NCBI RefSeq assembly: GCF_034932145.1 | Contig: NZ_JAYGHV010000050.1 | Coordinates: 1-10,875 of the forward strand | Length of the DNA stretch: 10,875 nt | Direction of reading: 5' to 3' | From: CCY15215 sp034932145 | GTDB lineage: Bacteria; Cyanobacteriota; Cyanobacteriia; Cyanobacteriales; Spirulinaceae | Shown here: positions 1-6,166 of the stretch, piece by piece | Numbering within the stretch: position 1 is the first letter of the stretch | Layout of the letters: each line of letters begins with the position of its first letter | The notes under the pieces: model-generated | The model's database searches: none | Told to the model about the DNA's origin: nothing | Seen by the model: only the letters and a program-made list of their open reading frames with translations | Program-made: the position numbers and the translations under genes

Positions 1-925
1 CTTCCCCGCCGCGATCGCCCACCGCTTGTCGGAGGGGCAAGGCGCGTTCGTAGTATTCCAACGCTTTCTGCTTTTCTCCTAGGGAGGAGTAGACACCGCC
101 AATATTATTGAGGGTGATGGCTTCCCCCCTGCGATCGCCCACGGCTTGGAGGAGGGGCAAGGCGCGATCGTAGTATTCAAGGGCTTTCTGCTTTTCTCCT
201 AGGGAGGAGTAGACAGCGCCAATATTGTGGAGGGTTGCGGCTTCTCCGCCGCGATCGCCCACCGCTTGACGGAGGGGCAAGGCGCGTTCTAAATATTCCA
301 AGGCTTTCTGCTTTTCTCCTAGGTCAGAGTAGACCCCGCCAATATTGGTGAGAGTGCTGGCTTCTCCCCCACGATCGCCCACCGCTTGGATAAGGGGCAA
401 GGCGCGATCGTAGTATTCCAAGGCTTTCTGCTTTTCTCCTAGGTCGTCGTAGACAGAGCCAATATTGGTGAGGGTGGCAGCTTCCCCACCGCGATCGCCC
501 ACGGCTTGACGGAGAGGCAAAGCGCGAGCGTAGTATTCAAGAGCTTTCTGCTTTTCTCCTAGGGAGTTGTAGACTAAGCCAATATTATTGAGGGTGATGC
601 CTTCCCCCCTGCGATCGCCCACGGCTTGACGGAGAGGCAAGGCGCGATCGTAGTATTCAAGGGCTTTCTGCTTTTCTCCTAGGTCGTCGTAGACAGAGCC
701 AATATTGGTGAGGGTGGCGGCTTCTCCCCTGCGATCGCCCACGGCTTGGATAAGGGGCAAAGCGCGTTCTAAGTATTTCAACGCTTTCTGCTTTTCTCCT
801 AGGGAGGAGTAGACTAAGCCAATATTGTTGAGGGTGGCAGCTTCTCCCCCGCGATCTCCCACGGCTTGGAGAAGAGGCAAGGCGCGTTCGTAGTATTCTA
901 ACGCCTTCTGCTTTTCTCCTAGAAG
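1..925. repeat. 120-bp tandem repeat array within the TPR gene
   Basis: A unit of exactly 120 bases (40 codons) recurs with no indels across about 7.7 copies. HIP1-like GCGATCGCCC blocks start at 11, 131, 251, 371 (ACGATCGC), 491, 611, 731 and 851 (GCGATCTC). A 19-base block, TTTCTGCTTTTCTCCTAGG, is unchanged in the seven copies left of 900; the copy at 903 differs at both ends. Variation is confined to a few short segments that recur in different combinations. The unit at 901-960 and beyond is degenerate, marking the 5' boundary of the homogenised array. Confidence 0.95.
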
Positions 926-1225
926 GTCATAGATTCTACCAACACCAAGGAGAGAGAATGCTTCTGAACTTTGATTACCAGCTTGGCGAAAGAGAATCGC
1001 GGCTTGTTCCCATTTAATCAGAGCTTGTCTGAGAGATTCTGCCGATCCCTCTTGAAACAGTTGAGATCCTTCTTGAAGAACTCGATTAGCCTCATCTAAG
1101 TCCGGCGACTGTTGGGCGATGTGGGTTTCAACGGGTTTTCCCTGTGCCATCCCAGAGACGGGCAGTATTGCCGCACTTGCTACCCCTGCCAGGATGCAGC
1201 CCCAGATTTTTGTTCTCTTTTTCAT
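1..1225 (-). CDS. Secreted TPR-repeat protein, N-terminal part (runs off left edge)
   Basis: The reading frame is open from an ATG at 1225 to base 1 (408 full codons, no stop), so the C-terminus lies outside the window. Residues 1-27 look like a Sec signal peptide (MKKR start, hydrophobic core, GMA before QG). A linker of about 50 residues and one degenerate repeat follow. Then come seven full 40-residue repeats and the start of another, with consensus GDRxGEAxTLxNIG, VYxxLGEKQKALEYY and RALPLxQAV. This is the long-TPR (TPR_12-like) pattern that forms a helical protein-binding scaffold. An in-frame TGA lies shortly upstream of the ATG, and a GAGGGAAGG stretch (1230-1238) serves as ribosome binding site. 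In cyanobacteria such proteins often end in a CHAT protease-like domain; that is an inference here because the C-terminus is not visible. The near-identical DNA of the repeats implies recent expansion or conversion. Confidence 0.9.
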   Translation of the reverse strand, partial: MKKRTKIWGCILAGVASAAILPVSGMAQGKPVETHIAQQSPDLDEANRVLQEGSQLFQEGSAESLRQALIKWEQAAILFRQAGNQSSEAFSLLGVGRIYDLLGEKQKALEYYERALPLLQAVGDRGGEAATLNNIGLVYSSLGEKQKALKYLERALPLIQAVGDRRGEAATLTNIGSVYDDLGEKQKALEYYDRALPLRQAVGDRRGEGITLNNIGLVYNSLGEKQKALEYYARALPLRQAVGDRGGEAATLTNIGSVYDDLGEKQKALEYYDRALPLIQAVGDRGGEASTLTNIGGVYSDLGEKQKALEYLERALPLRQAVGDRGGEAATLHNIGAVYSSLGEKQKALEYYDRALPLLQAVGDRRGEAITLNNIGGVYSSLGEKQKALEYYERALPLRQAVGDRGGE

Positions 1226-1271
1226 CGCGCCTTCCCTCAACTTAATCTCTCAGATATTCCCAGATGTTATC

Positions 1272-1300
1272 AATGTATACAGAGTTTTGCTTTTTGACAA
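1272..1300 (-). promoter_or_regulatory. Candidate promoter of the TPR gene
   Basis: On the minus strand a -35-like TTGTCA (1295-1300) precedes either TACATT (1272-1277, 17-base spacer) or TATACA (1274-1279, 15-base spacer). It lies about 50 bases upstream of the TPR start codon. Both -10 candidates match the consensus at four of six positions. This would make the TPR gene independently transcribed rather than the tail of the fibre operon. Confidence 0.4.
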
Positions 1301-1343
1301 GGGTTTAGAGTATTAACAATAGAGAGATAGGACTACGCTGCTA

Positions 1344-1360
1344 GGGAGCGAGATGCTCCC
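1344..1360. repeat. Short GC-rich hairpin (GGGAGC-GAGAT-GCTCCC)
   Basis: This is a perfect 6-bp inverted repeat with a 5-base loop. No T-tract follows on either strand, so it is not a classical intrinsic terminator. Similar GGGAGC/GCTCCC hairpins are, from memory, a recurrent dispersed intergenic motif in cyanobacteria. Confidence 0.55.
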
Positions 1361-1407
1361 ACTACTAACTCAACTTGCTAGTTATTGATTCGATCCCCCC
1401 CAGCCCT

Positions 1408-1432
1408 CATCGTTGAAAAGCGAAGCATCCTC
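1408..1432. repeat. 25-bp direct repeat, copy 1
   Basis: Identical to 1497-1521 over 25 bases; the two copies start 89 bases apart. Both are preceded by a C-rich stretch. The copies flank the CCCCCTT/AAGGGGG hairpin. Confidence 0.9.
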
Positions 1433-1438
1433 TATCCT

Positions 1439-1455
1439 CCCCCTTTTCAAGGGGG
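1439..1455. repeat. Hairpin CCCCCTT-TTC-AAGGGGG
   Basis: A perfect 7-bp inverted repeat with a 3-base loop sits midway between the two 25-bp direct repeats. Its flanks (TATCCT on the left, ATAAGA on the right) add partial pairing. No T-tract follows on either strand. Confidence 0.7.
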
Positions 1456-1496
1456 ATAAGAGGGGGATCAATAAGGGGGGAGAATCCGGAAGTCCC

Positions 1497-1521
1497 CATC
1501 GTTGAAAAGCGAAGCATCCTC
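1497..1521. repeat. 25-bp direct repeat, copy 2
   Basis: Exact copy of 1408-1432, located just inside the right 10-bp inverted repeat. Confidence 0.9.
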
Positions 1522-1586
1522 ACGTATCCTATTTGTAACTAGCAACTCGGGTTACTATATTTTCTTACGTTAGTGCAGTATATTGC

Positions 1587-1618
1587 GCGATCGCCAACCT
1601 TAACCAACAAGCGATCGC
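1587..1618 (-). terminator. HIP1-pair stem-loop downstream of the usher gene
   Basis: Two GCGATCGC octamers (1587-1594 and 1611-1618), each itself palindromic, can pair as an 8-bp stem around a 16-base loop. They start about 20 bases after the usher stop codon. No T-tract follows, so it could weakly terminate or protect the 3' end of the fibre operon mRNA, or it could simply be two HIP1 sites. Confidence 0.25.
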
Positions 1619-1639
1619 CAGCGAGATGACCCAAACTAT

Positions 1640-4426
1640 TTATTCGATCGCAAAGTTCAACTCTTGAAAACGTTCTGAGGTTGACTCAAAAATAATCTCC
1701 TCGGGATTTGCTGCTTGATTATTAATCATTAAGCGATAAACCCCTTCTTTTAAGCCTTCCAAATAATAAACCCCTGCGGTATTCGTCACCGAAAAACGGC
1801 GATCGCCATTAGCAGCATTAAAAGCTTCTACTGTAGCCCCTGCTAGAGGATTTCCCTTGCTATCTGTAACAATACCGGATAAACTATAAGCAGGCACAAA
1901 AGGAACATAAATCGGCGTATAACTCCCTTCTACTGCTACTACTGCATAAGCCGATTTCAAGGGCTGCCAATCAATGGGATAACCTGCTGGATCGAGATCG
2001 AGGCGATAAGTTCCAGGGGGAAGATGTAAGAGAATTTGTTGATTGGCGATTTCGGGGCGAAAGGTGGAAATTGATTGATTGTTGAGGATTAAAAGATATT
2101 CTGCACCTTCAGAAAAGAAAGATTCTCCTGTTTCTTTTTTGCCATTACTATTATTATCAAAAAAAGGTAATACTGCAATACCACCTCGAGTTCGCAACAA
2201 ATCCAAACGGCGATCGCCTTCGGAAATTCTCGGATGTAAATTGAGACTGGAGAGAATTTCTAAACGGTAGGAGTCGCGATCGCTAGTGACGGAAATGCCT
2301 TGATAAATTGCCCGTACTAAAAGTCCTGGAATAGCTGTGGTTTCTGCCGTTGCGACGAACCCCGATCCCAAAGTTCCAAACCCGTAACCCACCTCAAATT
2401 CATAGAGATAGCGTCCATCTCTAGCGCGATCGGGGGAACGATAGCGCCATCCTAACCTGGCTAACTCATTTGTTTCTCGTAAATTTCTAGTTTCATAACC
2501 AAAAAGCAGAGAATGTCCCCAATCAAAAAAAGGATTACCGGAAAGATTAAAATCTAGTTGCGAATTTGAACTAATTTCATTACCTTGTTGGGTAAATTCT
2601 AATACTCCTAAACGCTGGATAATATTCCAACGAAAATCACTATCTTCGTCTATAGTAGCACGGACAAAACTTAAATAATTATTCCCTCCTGATGAAGTTT
2701 GAATACCTGCGGATAAGCCATTAAGATTATCATAAGTTCCCAAGAGAGAAACCCCCTGAAAAATGCGCCAGTCAAGATTGAGACGACGGGAGAAGCGATC
2801 GCTATTAAAGCGGGCAAATAATTGCGGAATGGGACGGAAGTAAATATTAGCATCAATATCCCAAGTTTCGTTGCGATCGGGGGTTAAAATACTCGCACCA
2901 ATTTGAAAATTAGTTCCCGTTGGACTAAAAAAGAATTCCCCTAAACCGCGAAAATTATTGTCAACAATTGCCCCCAAACCAAAGGTAAAATTTTCGCTAA
3001 TTCCCCACCGTTGTCCCACTCCTACAGCAATATTCTCAAATTCCCCTAAAACCCCATTTTCCGGCGCACCCACTACCCTTCTAACCCCCGCAGAAACAAT
3101 TGTTGCTGAGGTTCCTGCTTCCAATTGTCCCGCAGCATTGCCAAAAGTTGGCGATCGCACTTCTGGTTGTGCAGAAAGTTGTCCTTCGGGGTAGAGAAAT
3201 AAGCGATATCCTCCGCGATACAAGGGATTTTGTCCTACGGGAATCTCGTCAAAACGATAAATCCCCGAGGAGTCTACCAAAACTTCATCGATTAAGTTAC
3301 TCGAACCTAGGACGAGTCGCACTAAAGTACCGGGATCGGCTCGTCCGACAATGTTACGCCCAACTTGTTGCCCTTGCATTCGTTCCTCGGGGGCAAATCC
3401 TCCCCGACGGGTATAGGTGGGGGGTGTAAATCCTTGTCGTTGAATGGTGGTAAAACCGACGAAATCCCCCCTTTCTCCACTGTTCCAAAAGGTTCCTTGA
3501 GAACCGATCGCATAGTCGGCGCGATCGCTTTGCCGCAAATATTGTCCTTCTGTGAGAGTCCATGTCGTCGAATCACTTAAATTTCTTTGATTGAGGCGAA
3601 AAAAGTAACTTCCTGCTGCAACGGTACCCACGATCGCAAAATCTCCTCGGGTGTTACTCGAGTTTCCTTCTACCCCAGCAGTATCAATGCGTTGTTCGAT
3701 CGCAGATATTGTAACATCATCGGGTTTAATTTTTTCAAGTCCTTCAATTTGTACGGGAGGGGGTTCAACTCTAGGGCGAAAATTTTGCGCTAAACGAGGA
3801 ATTTTAAAATTGAGAGAGTAGTTTTCAAGGTCAAATTCAACGGTAATACCGAAAAATTCTTCAATTTGCGCTACAGAAAAGACTTGTCCTAATTCTGGAT
3901 CGCTTTGCAGGCGATCGCGATCGATACGGGTGACAATTTGCCGCGATCGCACTTCTAAGATATCTTCTTCTAAGGGGGTAATTTCCAAGTTTAATGCCTC
4001 GCGCACCACATCAAAGGGAACTAACCAATCTGACAAATTAATGGCATTTGTACCATCTTCTCTTCCTCTTACCAATGCCCCATCGATCGCAGGTCTTTGA
4101 TTGATATCGATCCCGACAATGAGGGTGGTAAAATTCGCATCGAAGGGGAAATCAAGGTTTTCATTTTCTTCTAAAGATTGTATCTCTGCGTTGGGTTTGT
4201 CTTTTTCCAGAAGAGGTGACGGAGTAACAGGAATTTGCGGTAAATTTTCTGTAGGTTTATCTTTATCAAGACGGTTGAGAGGAGAAGCATCTAGAGAAGT
4301 TTGTGCGAATACCGATCGCCATTCTCCTCCAGTTAGGGCGATCGTCAAACCAGATAGCAAAATATGAGAAATTAGGATGAGATAGGGATAATTTTTCTCT
4401 CGATTTCTCGCTAATTTTGTACTCAC
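1640..4426 (-). CDS. Outer-membrane usher-like protein with C-terminal carboxypeptidase-regulatory-like domain
   Basis: Probable outer-membrane pore that receives chaperone-pilin complexes and assembles and secretes the fibre. The GTG at 4426 is chosen because AGGA lies 9 bases upstream; a TTG at 4432 would add two residues but sits only 3 bases from it. Residue numbers here count from that TTG. A hydrophobic signal segment spans about 15-43 and is followed by a Pro/Lys/Glu-rich linker to about 95. Residues 100-215 resemble an alternative-type usher N-domain (LIVGIDINQ, a DPELG motif, ending in a FKIP strand). Residues 360-450 resemble the usher middle sandwich (VDSSGIYRFDEIPV, then GGYRLFLYPEG). 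Alternating aromatic and polar strands with a long beta-barrel character cover 460-740. At 757-770 an FFDNNSNGKKETGE motif resembles a Ca-binding FxDxNxNG loop, and 848-930 is a CarboxypepD_reg-like sandwich. It is the last gene of the operon after pilin and chaperone. Family assignment rests on pattern and context and is not certain. Confidence 0.75.
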   Translation of the reverse strand: MSTKLARNREKNYPYLILISHILLSGLTIALTGGEWRSVFAQTSLDASPLNRLDKDKPTENLPQIPVTPSPLLEKDKPNAEIQSLEENENLDFPFDANFTTLIVGIDINQRPAIDGALVRGREDGTNAINLSDWLVPFDVVREALNLEITPLEEDILEVRSRQIVTRIDRDRLQSDPELGQVFSVAQIEEFFGITVEFDLENYSLNFKIPRLAQNFRPRVEPPPVQIEGLEKIKPDDVTISAIEQRIDTAGVEGNSSNTRGDFAIVGTVAAGSYFFRLNQRNLSDSTTWTLTEGQYLRQSDRADYAIGSQGTFWNSGERGDFVGFTTIQRQGFTPPTYTRRGGFAPEERMQGQQVGRNIVGRADPGTLVRLVLGSSNLIDEVLVDSSGIYRFDEIPVGQNPLYRGGYRLFLYPEGQLSAQPEVRSPTFGNAAGQLEAGTSATIVSAGVRRVVGAPENGVLGEFENIAVGVGQRWGISENFTFGLGAIVDNNFRGLGEFFFSPTGTNFQIGASILTPDRNETWDIDANIYFRPIPQLFARFNSDRFSRRLNLDWRIFQGVSLLGTYDNLNGLSAGIQTSSGGNNYLSFVRATIDEDSDFRWNIIQRLGVLEFTQQGNEISSNSQLDFNLSGNPFFDWGHSLLFGYETRNLRETNELARLGWRYRSPDRARDGRYLYEFEVGYGFGTLGSGFVATAETTAIPGLLVRAIYQGISVTSDRDSYRLEILSSLNLHPRISEGDRRLDLLRTRGGIAVLPFFDNNSNGKKETGESFFSEGAEYLLILNNQSISTFRPEIANQQILLHLPPGTYRLDLDPAGYPIDWQPLKSAYAVVAVEGSYTPIYVPFVPAYSLSGIVTDSKGNPLAGATVEAFNAANGDRRFSVTNTAGVYYLEGLKEGVYRLMINNQAANPEEIIFESTSERFQELNFAIE

Positions 4427-4466
4427 AATCAAAATTCCTTGCTTTCTCTAATAACAAATAATAAAA

Positions 4467-5288
4467 TCAATCAACGATTAAATTAATATTAAATGTTGCC
4501 CCTCTCTTTTGGCGATAATTATCTTCGTGCCAAATCATTTCACCCTGAAGCTGATAATCTCCTGGTGGAGGAGTTTCTTCTCCTTCGGCATAAGTAATCA
4601 CAAAATTGCGATCGCTTTCCGCAATAACAATTGTAGGCGTAATCGTGCCTTCGTCAACTGTTGTATTTTCCTGCACTAAACGCCACTGAATTTCCGGTCG
4701 TGTTGATGCTCCTCCCCTATTCTGCACCAAAAGGGTAATATTTCTCGCCTCAGCATCCCAAATTGCTTGTTCTACTGTTAAATTGGGTTGAAAATCTCCC
4801 TTGCGGACAAAGACAACGATCGCCGTTTGTTGTACAATCTGAACCTGATTTCCTCGTCCATCTGTTGTAATAACGGGTTGTAGATTTTCCACAATTAGCG
4901 CCGAACGATACTCTCCCTCTGGTAAACTGGGGGCGAGACGACCGATTAAACGAACTCTACGACTCGTTCCCGGTTGTACTTCCAGTTCTCGGGGGGTAAA
5001 TTGTAAGTAGGGTGTTAAGTCTTGGGGATGGGACTCGGGTAAACCTTGAAATCCGTTGGCGCGATCGTAAGTAAAAGGAATCGCTGAAATACGGGCGCGA
5101 AAAGGCGTTTCTCCTGGGTTAGAAATGGTGAAATAGCCTTGACTTTGACCTCGCTTGGCCTCGATTTCAAGAATATTAGGAGTCATTCTCACCTGCGATC
5201 GCGCTGGCAAAGACCCCAAACCCATTCCCAAACATAAAAGAACGGTACTGGCAGCATATAAGCCAAAGCGTCCTATTTGCAATCTCAT
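4467..5288 (-). CDS. PapD-like periplasmic pilus chaperone
   Basis: Predicted two-domain immunoglobulin-like chaperone that would hold pilin subunits folded in the periplasm and deliver them to the usher. The 273 residues begin with a signal peptide (about 1-31, ending near LPARSQ). The N-domain shows the family pattern: MTPNILEIEAKRGQ (35-48), YFTISNPGETPFRARI (52-67), then the edge strand LQFTPRELEVQPGTSRRVRL (95-114) and EGEYRSALIVEN (124-135). The domain junction VVFVRKGD (158-165) leads into a second domain ending QKRGATFNINLIVD. The mature protein has no cysteine. The start ATG has AGGG a few bases upstream. It follows the pilin stop by 27 bases and precedes the usher start by 40 bases, the classic pilin-chaperone-usher order. 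It is more divergent than enterobacterial PapD/FimC and closer in feel to archaic-type chaperones. Confidence 0.85.
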   Translation of the reverse strand: MRLQIGRFGLYAASTVLLCLGMGLGSLPARSQVRMTPNILEIEAKRGQSQGYFTISNPGETPFRARISAIPFTYDRANGFQGLPESHPQDLTPYLQFTPRELEVQPGTSRRVRLIGRLAPSLPEGEYRSALIVENLQPVITTDGRGNQVQIVQQTAIVVFVRKGDFQPNLTVEQAIWDAEARNITLLVQNRGGASTRPEIQWRLVQENTTVDEGTITPTIVIAESDRNFVITYAEGEETPPPGDYQLQGEMIWHEDNYRQKRGATFNINLIVD

Positions 5289-5315
5289 AAACCCTACTCG
5301 TTAATGTTCTCAAAA

Positions 5316-5804
5316 TTACGGAGTTGCGGTTAATGTCACCGTGTAGGTATATGTACCGGCGGCAAACTGAGGGGCAACCGAGATAGCTTCCATAGAAATA
5401 GAGAGGTTTTCTATACTCCCTGCTGGCACGGGTAAACTGGGAAAACCTCCATTTAAGGGATGAGCCGGAGAATAGGCCGTATTTGCCCCCAAGTCAACCC
5501 AAGCTGTATCATTTGATGGAGCAGGGTTTGCCCCCGGAACGGGATCTCCTATTGTCAACGTTGCTCCTAGCGGACATTCGATCTCGATGCTGGCAGGAAT
5601 AGTAGTAGTGAGGGTATCTAAGGCAGGATTGGGCGCTAAAACCCCCGGTGTTTTAGAGTTGATAGGTTCCCAAGTACAAGCACTGGGAGTAACAACCCCA
5701 CTAAAATCAACGTCTCCAGTTGTTGGTTGCGCTTTAGTGCTAGAGGCAAATACACAAGTCCCGGCGATCGCTAATGAAGCTACAAGGAGAGAACGGCGAA
5801 ACAT
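5316..5804 (-). CDS. Small exported pilin-like fibre subunit (spore-coat-U/fimbrillin-like)
   Basis: Probable structural subunit of the surface fibre. The ATG at 5804 is preferred because AGGAG sits 8 bases upstream and a textbook signal peptide follows (MFRRSLLVASLAIAGTCVFA, ending near KAQ). An ATG at 5849 in the same frame would put 15 polar residues ahead of it. The product is 162 residues, about 137 mature. The mature start GDVDFSGVVTPSACTW (30-45) has the G-x-V-x-F-x-G-x-V...C pattern of pilin first strands. Cys43 and Cys77 (ECPLGATLTIG) are the only mature cysteines and probably form the pilin disulfide. The C-terminus TYTYTVTLTATP (151-162) is an alternating final beta strand as in pilins. 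It is the first gene of the operon. No second subunit or two-domain tip adhesin gene is present here. Confidence 0.75.
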   Translation of the reverse strand: MFRRSLLVASLAIAGTCVFASSTKAQPTTGDVDFSGVVTPSACTWEPINSKTPGVLAPNPALDTLTTTIPASIEIECPLGATLTIGDPVPGANPAPSNDTAWVDLGANTAYSPAHPLNGGFPSLPVPAGSIENLSISMEAISVAPQFAAGTYTYTVTLTATP

Positions 5805-6166
5805 CTTTATTACTCCTAATGTGAATCGATAAGTCAAATTTGCCCCCATAATAACAAATATTCCTTAAGGATAGGGAAAGTTTTACAAAATTTTCACTCA
5901 TCCACGATCGCGCATTCCTGTCAACCGACACTCTACATATTTTTTGGGACGCGATCGCCTATATTTTTGGGAAATCTTTCTGTGAGAAGACCAAATATTC
6001 TCTAAATCAGAAAAATTCTCTGCATCCATCCAGTTAAATCTCAGGGAAATTTCAGTTATATCCGATTAAATGAAACTCATAGCGAGAAAACACAACAGAT
6101 GGATATCAAGCATGAGATATTCATGTTATAGTTTATGCAAATTTAATTCTTCCCAACAAGACAACT
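5805..6166. other. Divergent intergenic region between the fibre operon and arsS
   Basis: These 362 AT-rich bases carry the control regions of two divergent units and no evident gene. For the fibre operon there is a -10-like TATTAT on the minus strand (5848-5853), 43 bases before the pilin ATG, without a good -35. A perfect 10-bp palindrome TCCTTAAGGA (5862-5871) lies just upstream of it and could be an operator. A near-duplicate ATATTTTTTGGGA / ATATTTTTGGGA flanks a HIP1 site (5937-5972). The arsS -10 and a small inverted repeat lie at the right end. Confidence 0.55.
6111..6132 (+). promoter_or_regulatory. arsS -10 element with overlapping inverted repeat
   Basis: TATAGT (6127-6132) matches the sigma70 -10 consensus at five of six positions and lies 34 bases before the arsS ATG. 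No good -35 is present at 16-18 bases. Immediately upstream is CATGA-N5-TCATG (6111-6125), an interrupted palindrome placed where a repressor or activator would contact the promoter spacer. Confidence 0.4.

Larger units (their letters stand above)
1375..1545. repeat. 171-bp segment bounded by 10-bp inverted repeats, possible MITE-like element
   Basis: TTGCTAGTTA (1375-1384) and its exact reverse complement TAACTAGCAA (1536-1545) bracket the segment. Inside are two copies of a 25-bp direct repeat (1408-1432 and 1497-1521; begins CATCGTTGAAAAGCG) and a strong hairpin (1439-1455, CCCCCTT-TTC-AAGGGGG). There is also an imperfect outer pairing of TTATTGAT..CCCCC (from 1382) with GGGGGATCAATAA (1462-1474). 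No transposase is encoded. A convincing target-site duplication is not visible; the pentamer AACTC occurs at 1367 and 1544 but overlaps the right repeat. Confidence 0.45.
1226..1639. other. Gene-free intergenic region rich in hairpins and short repeats
   Basis: These 414 bases lie between the usher gene and the TPR gene, both on the minus strand. I find no plausible coding sequence. From right to left the region holds a HIP1 pair able to form a hairpin (1587-1618), a 171-bp segment bounded by 10-bp inverted repeats (1375-1545), a GC-rich hairpin (1344-1360) and the TPR promoter candidate. The composition, with C-runs and G-runs in AT-rich surroundings, resembles the small dispersed repeats that are common in cyanobacterial genomes. 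Confidence 0.7.

Noticed and set aside
1..925. Possible CRISPR array because of regular spacing
   Set aside because: The whole 120-bp unit is repeated with no unique spacers, keeps codon phase and encodes TPRs.
1112..1316. Two short plus-strand open frames over the TPR gene start
   Set aside because: They are antisense to the signal peptide and promoter of the TPR gene and have no independent support.
1439..1455. Intrinsic terminator
   Set aside because: The stem is strong but neither strand has a T-tract after it, and it is about 185 bases from the nearest upstream stop codon.
2958..3580. Several short open frames on both strands inside the usher gene
   Set aside because: They are out-of-frame shadows of a long, motif-bearing reading frame.
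5805..5849. Upstream ATG at 5849 as the pilin start
   Set aside because: It adds 15 polar residues before a complete signal peptide and lacks the good AGGAG site that precedes the ATG at 5804.
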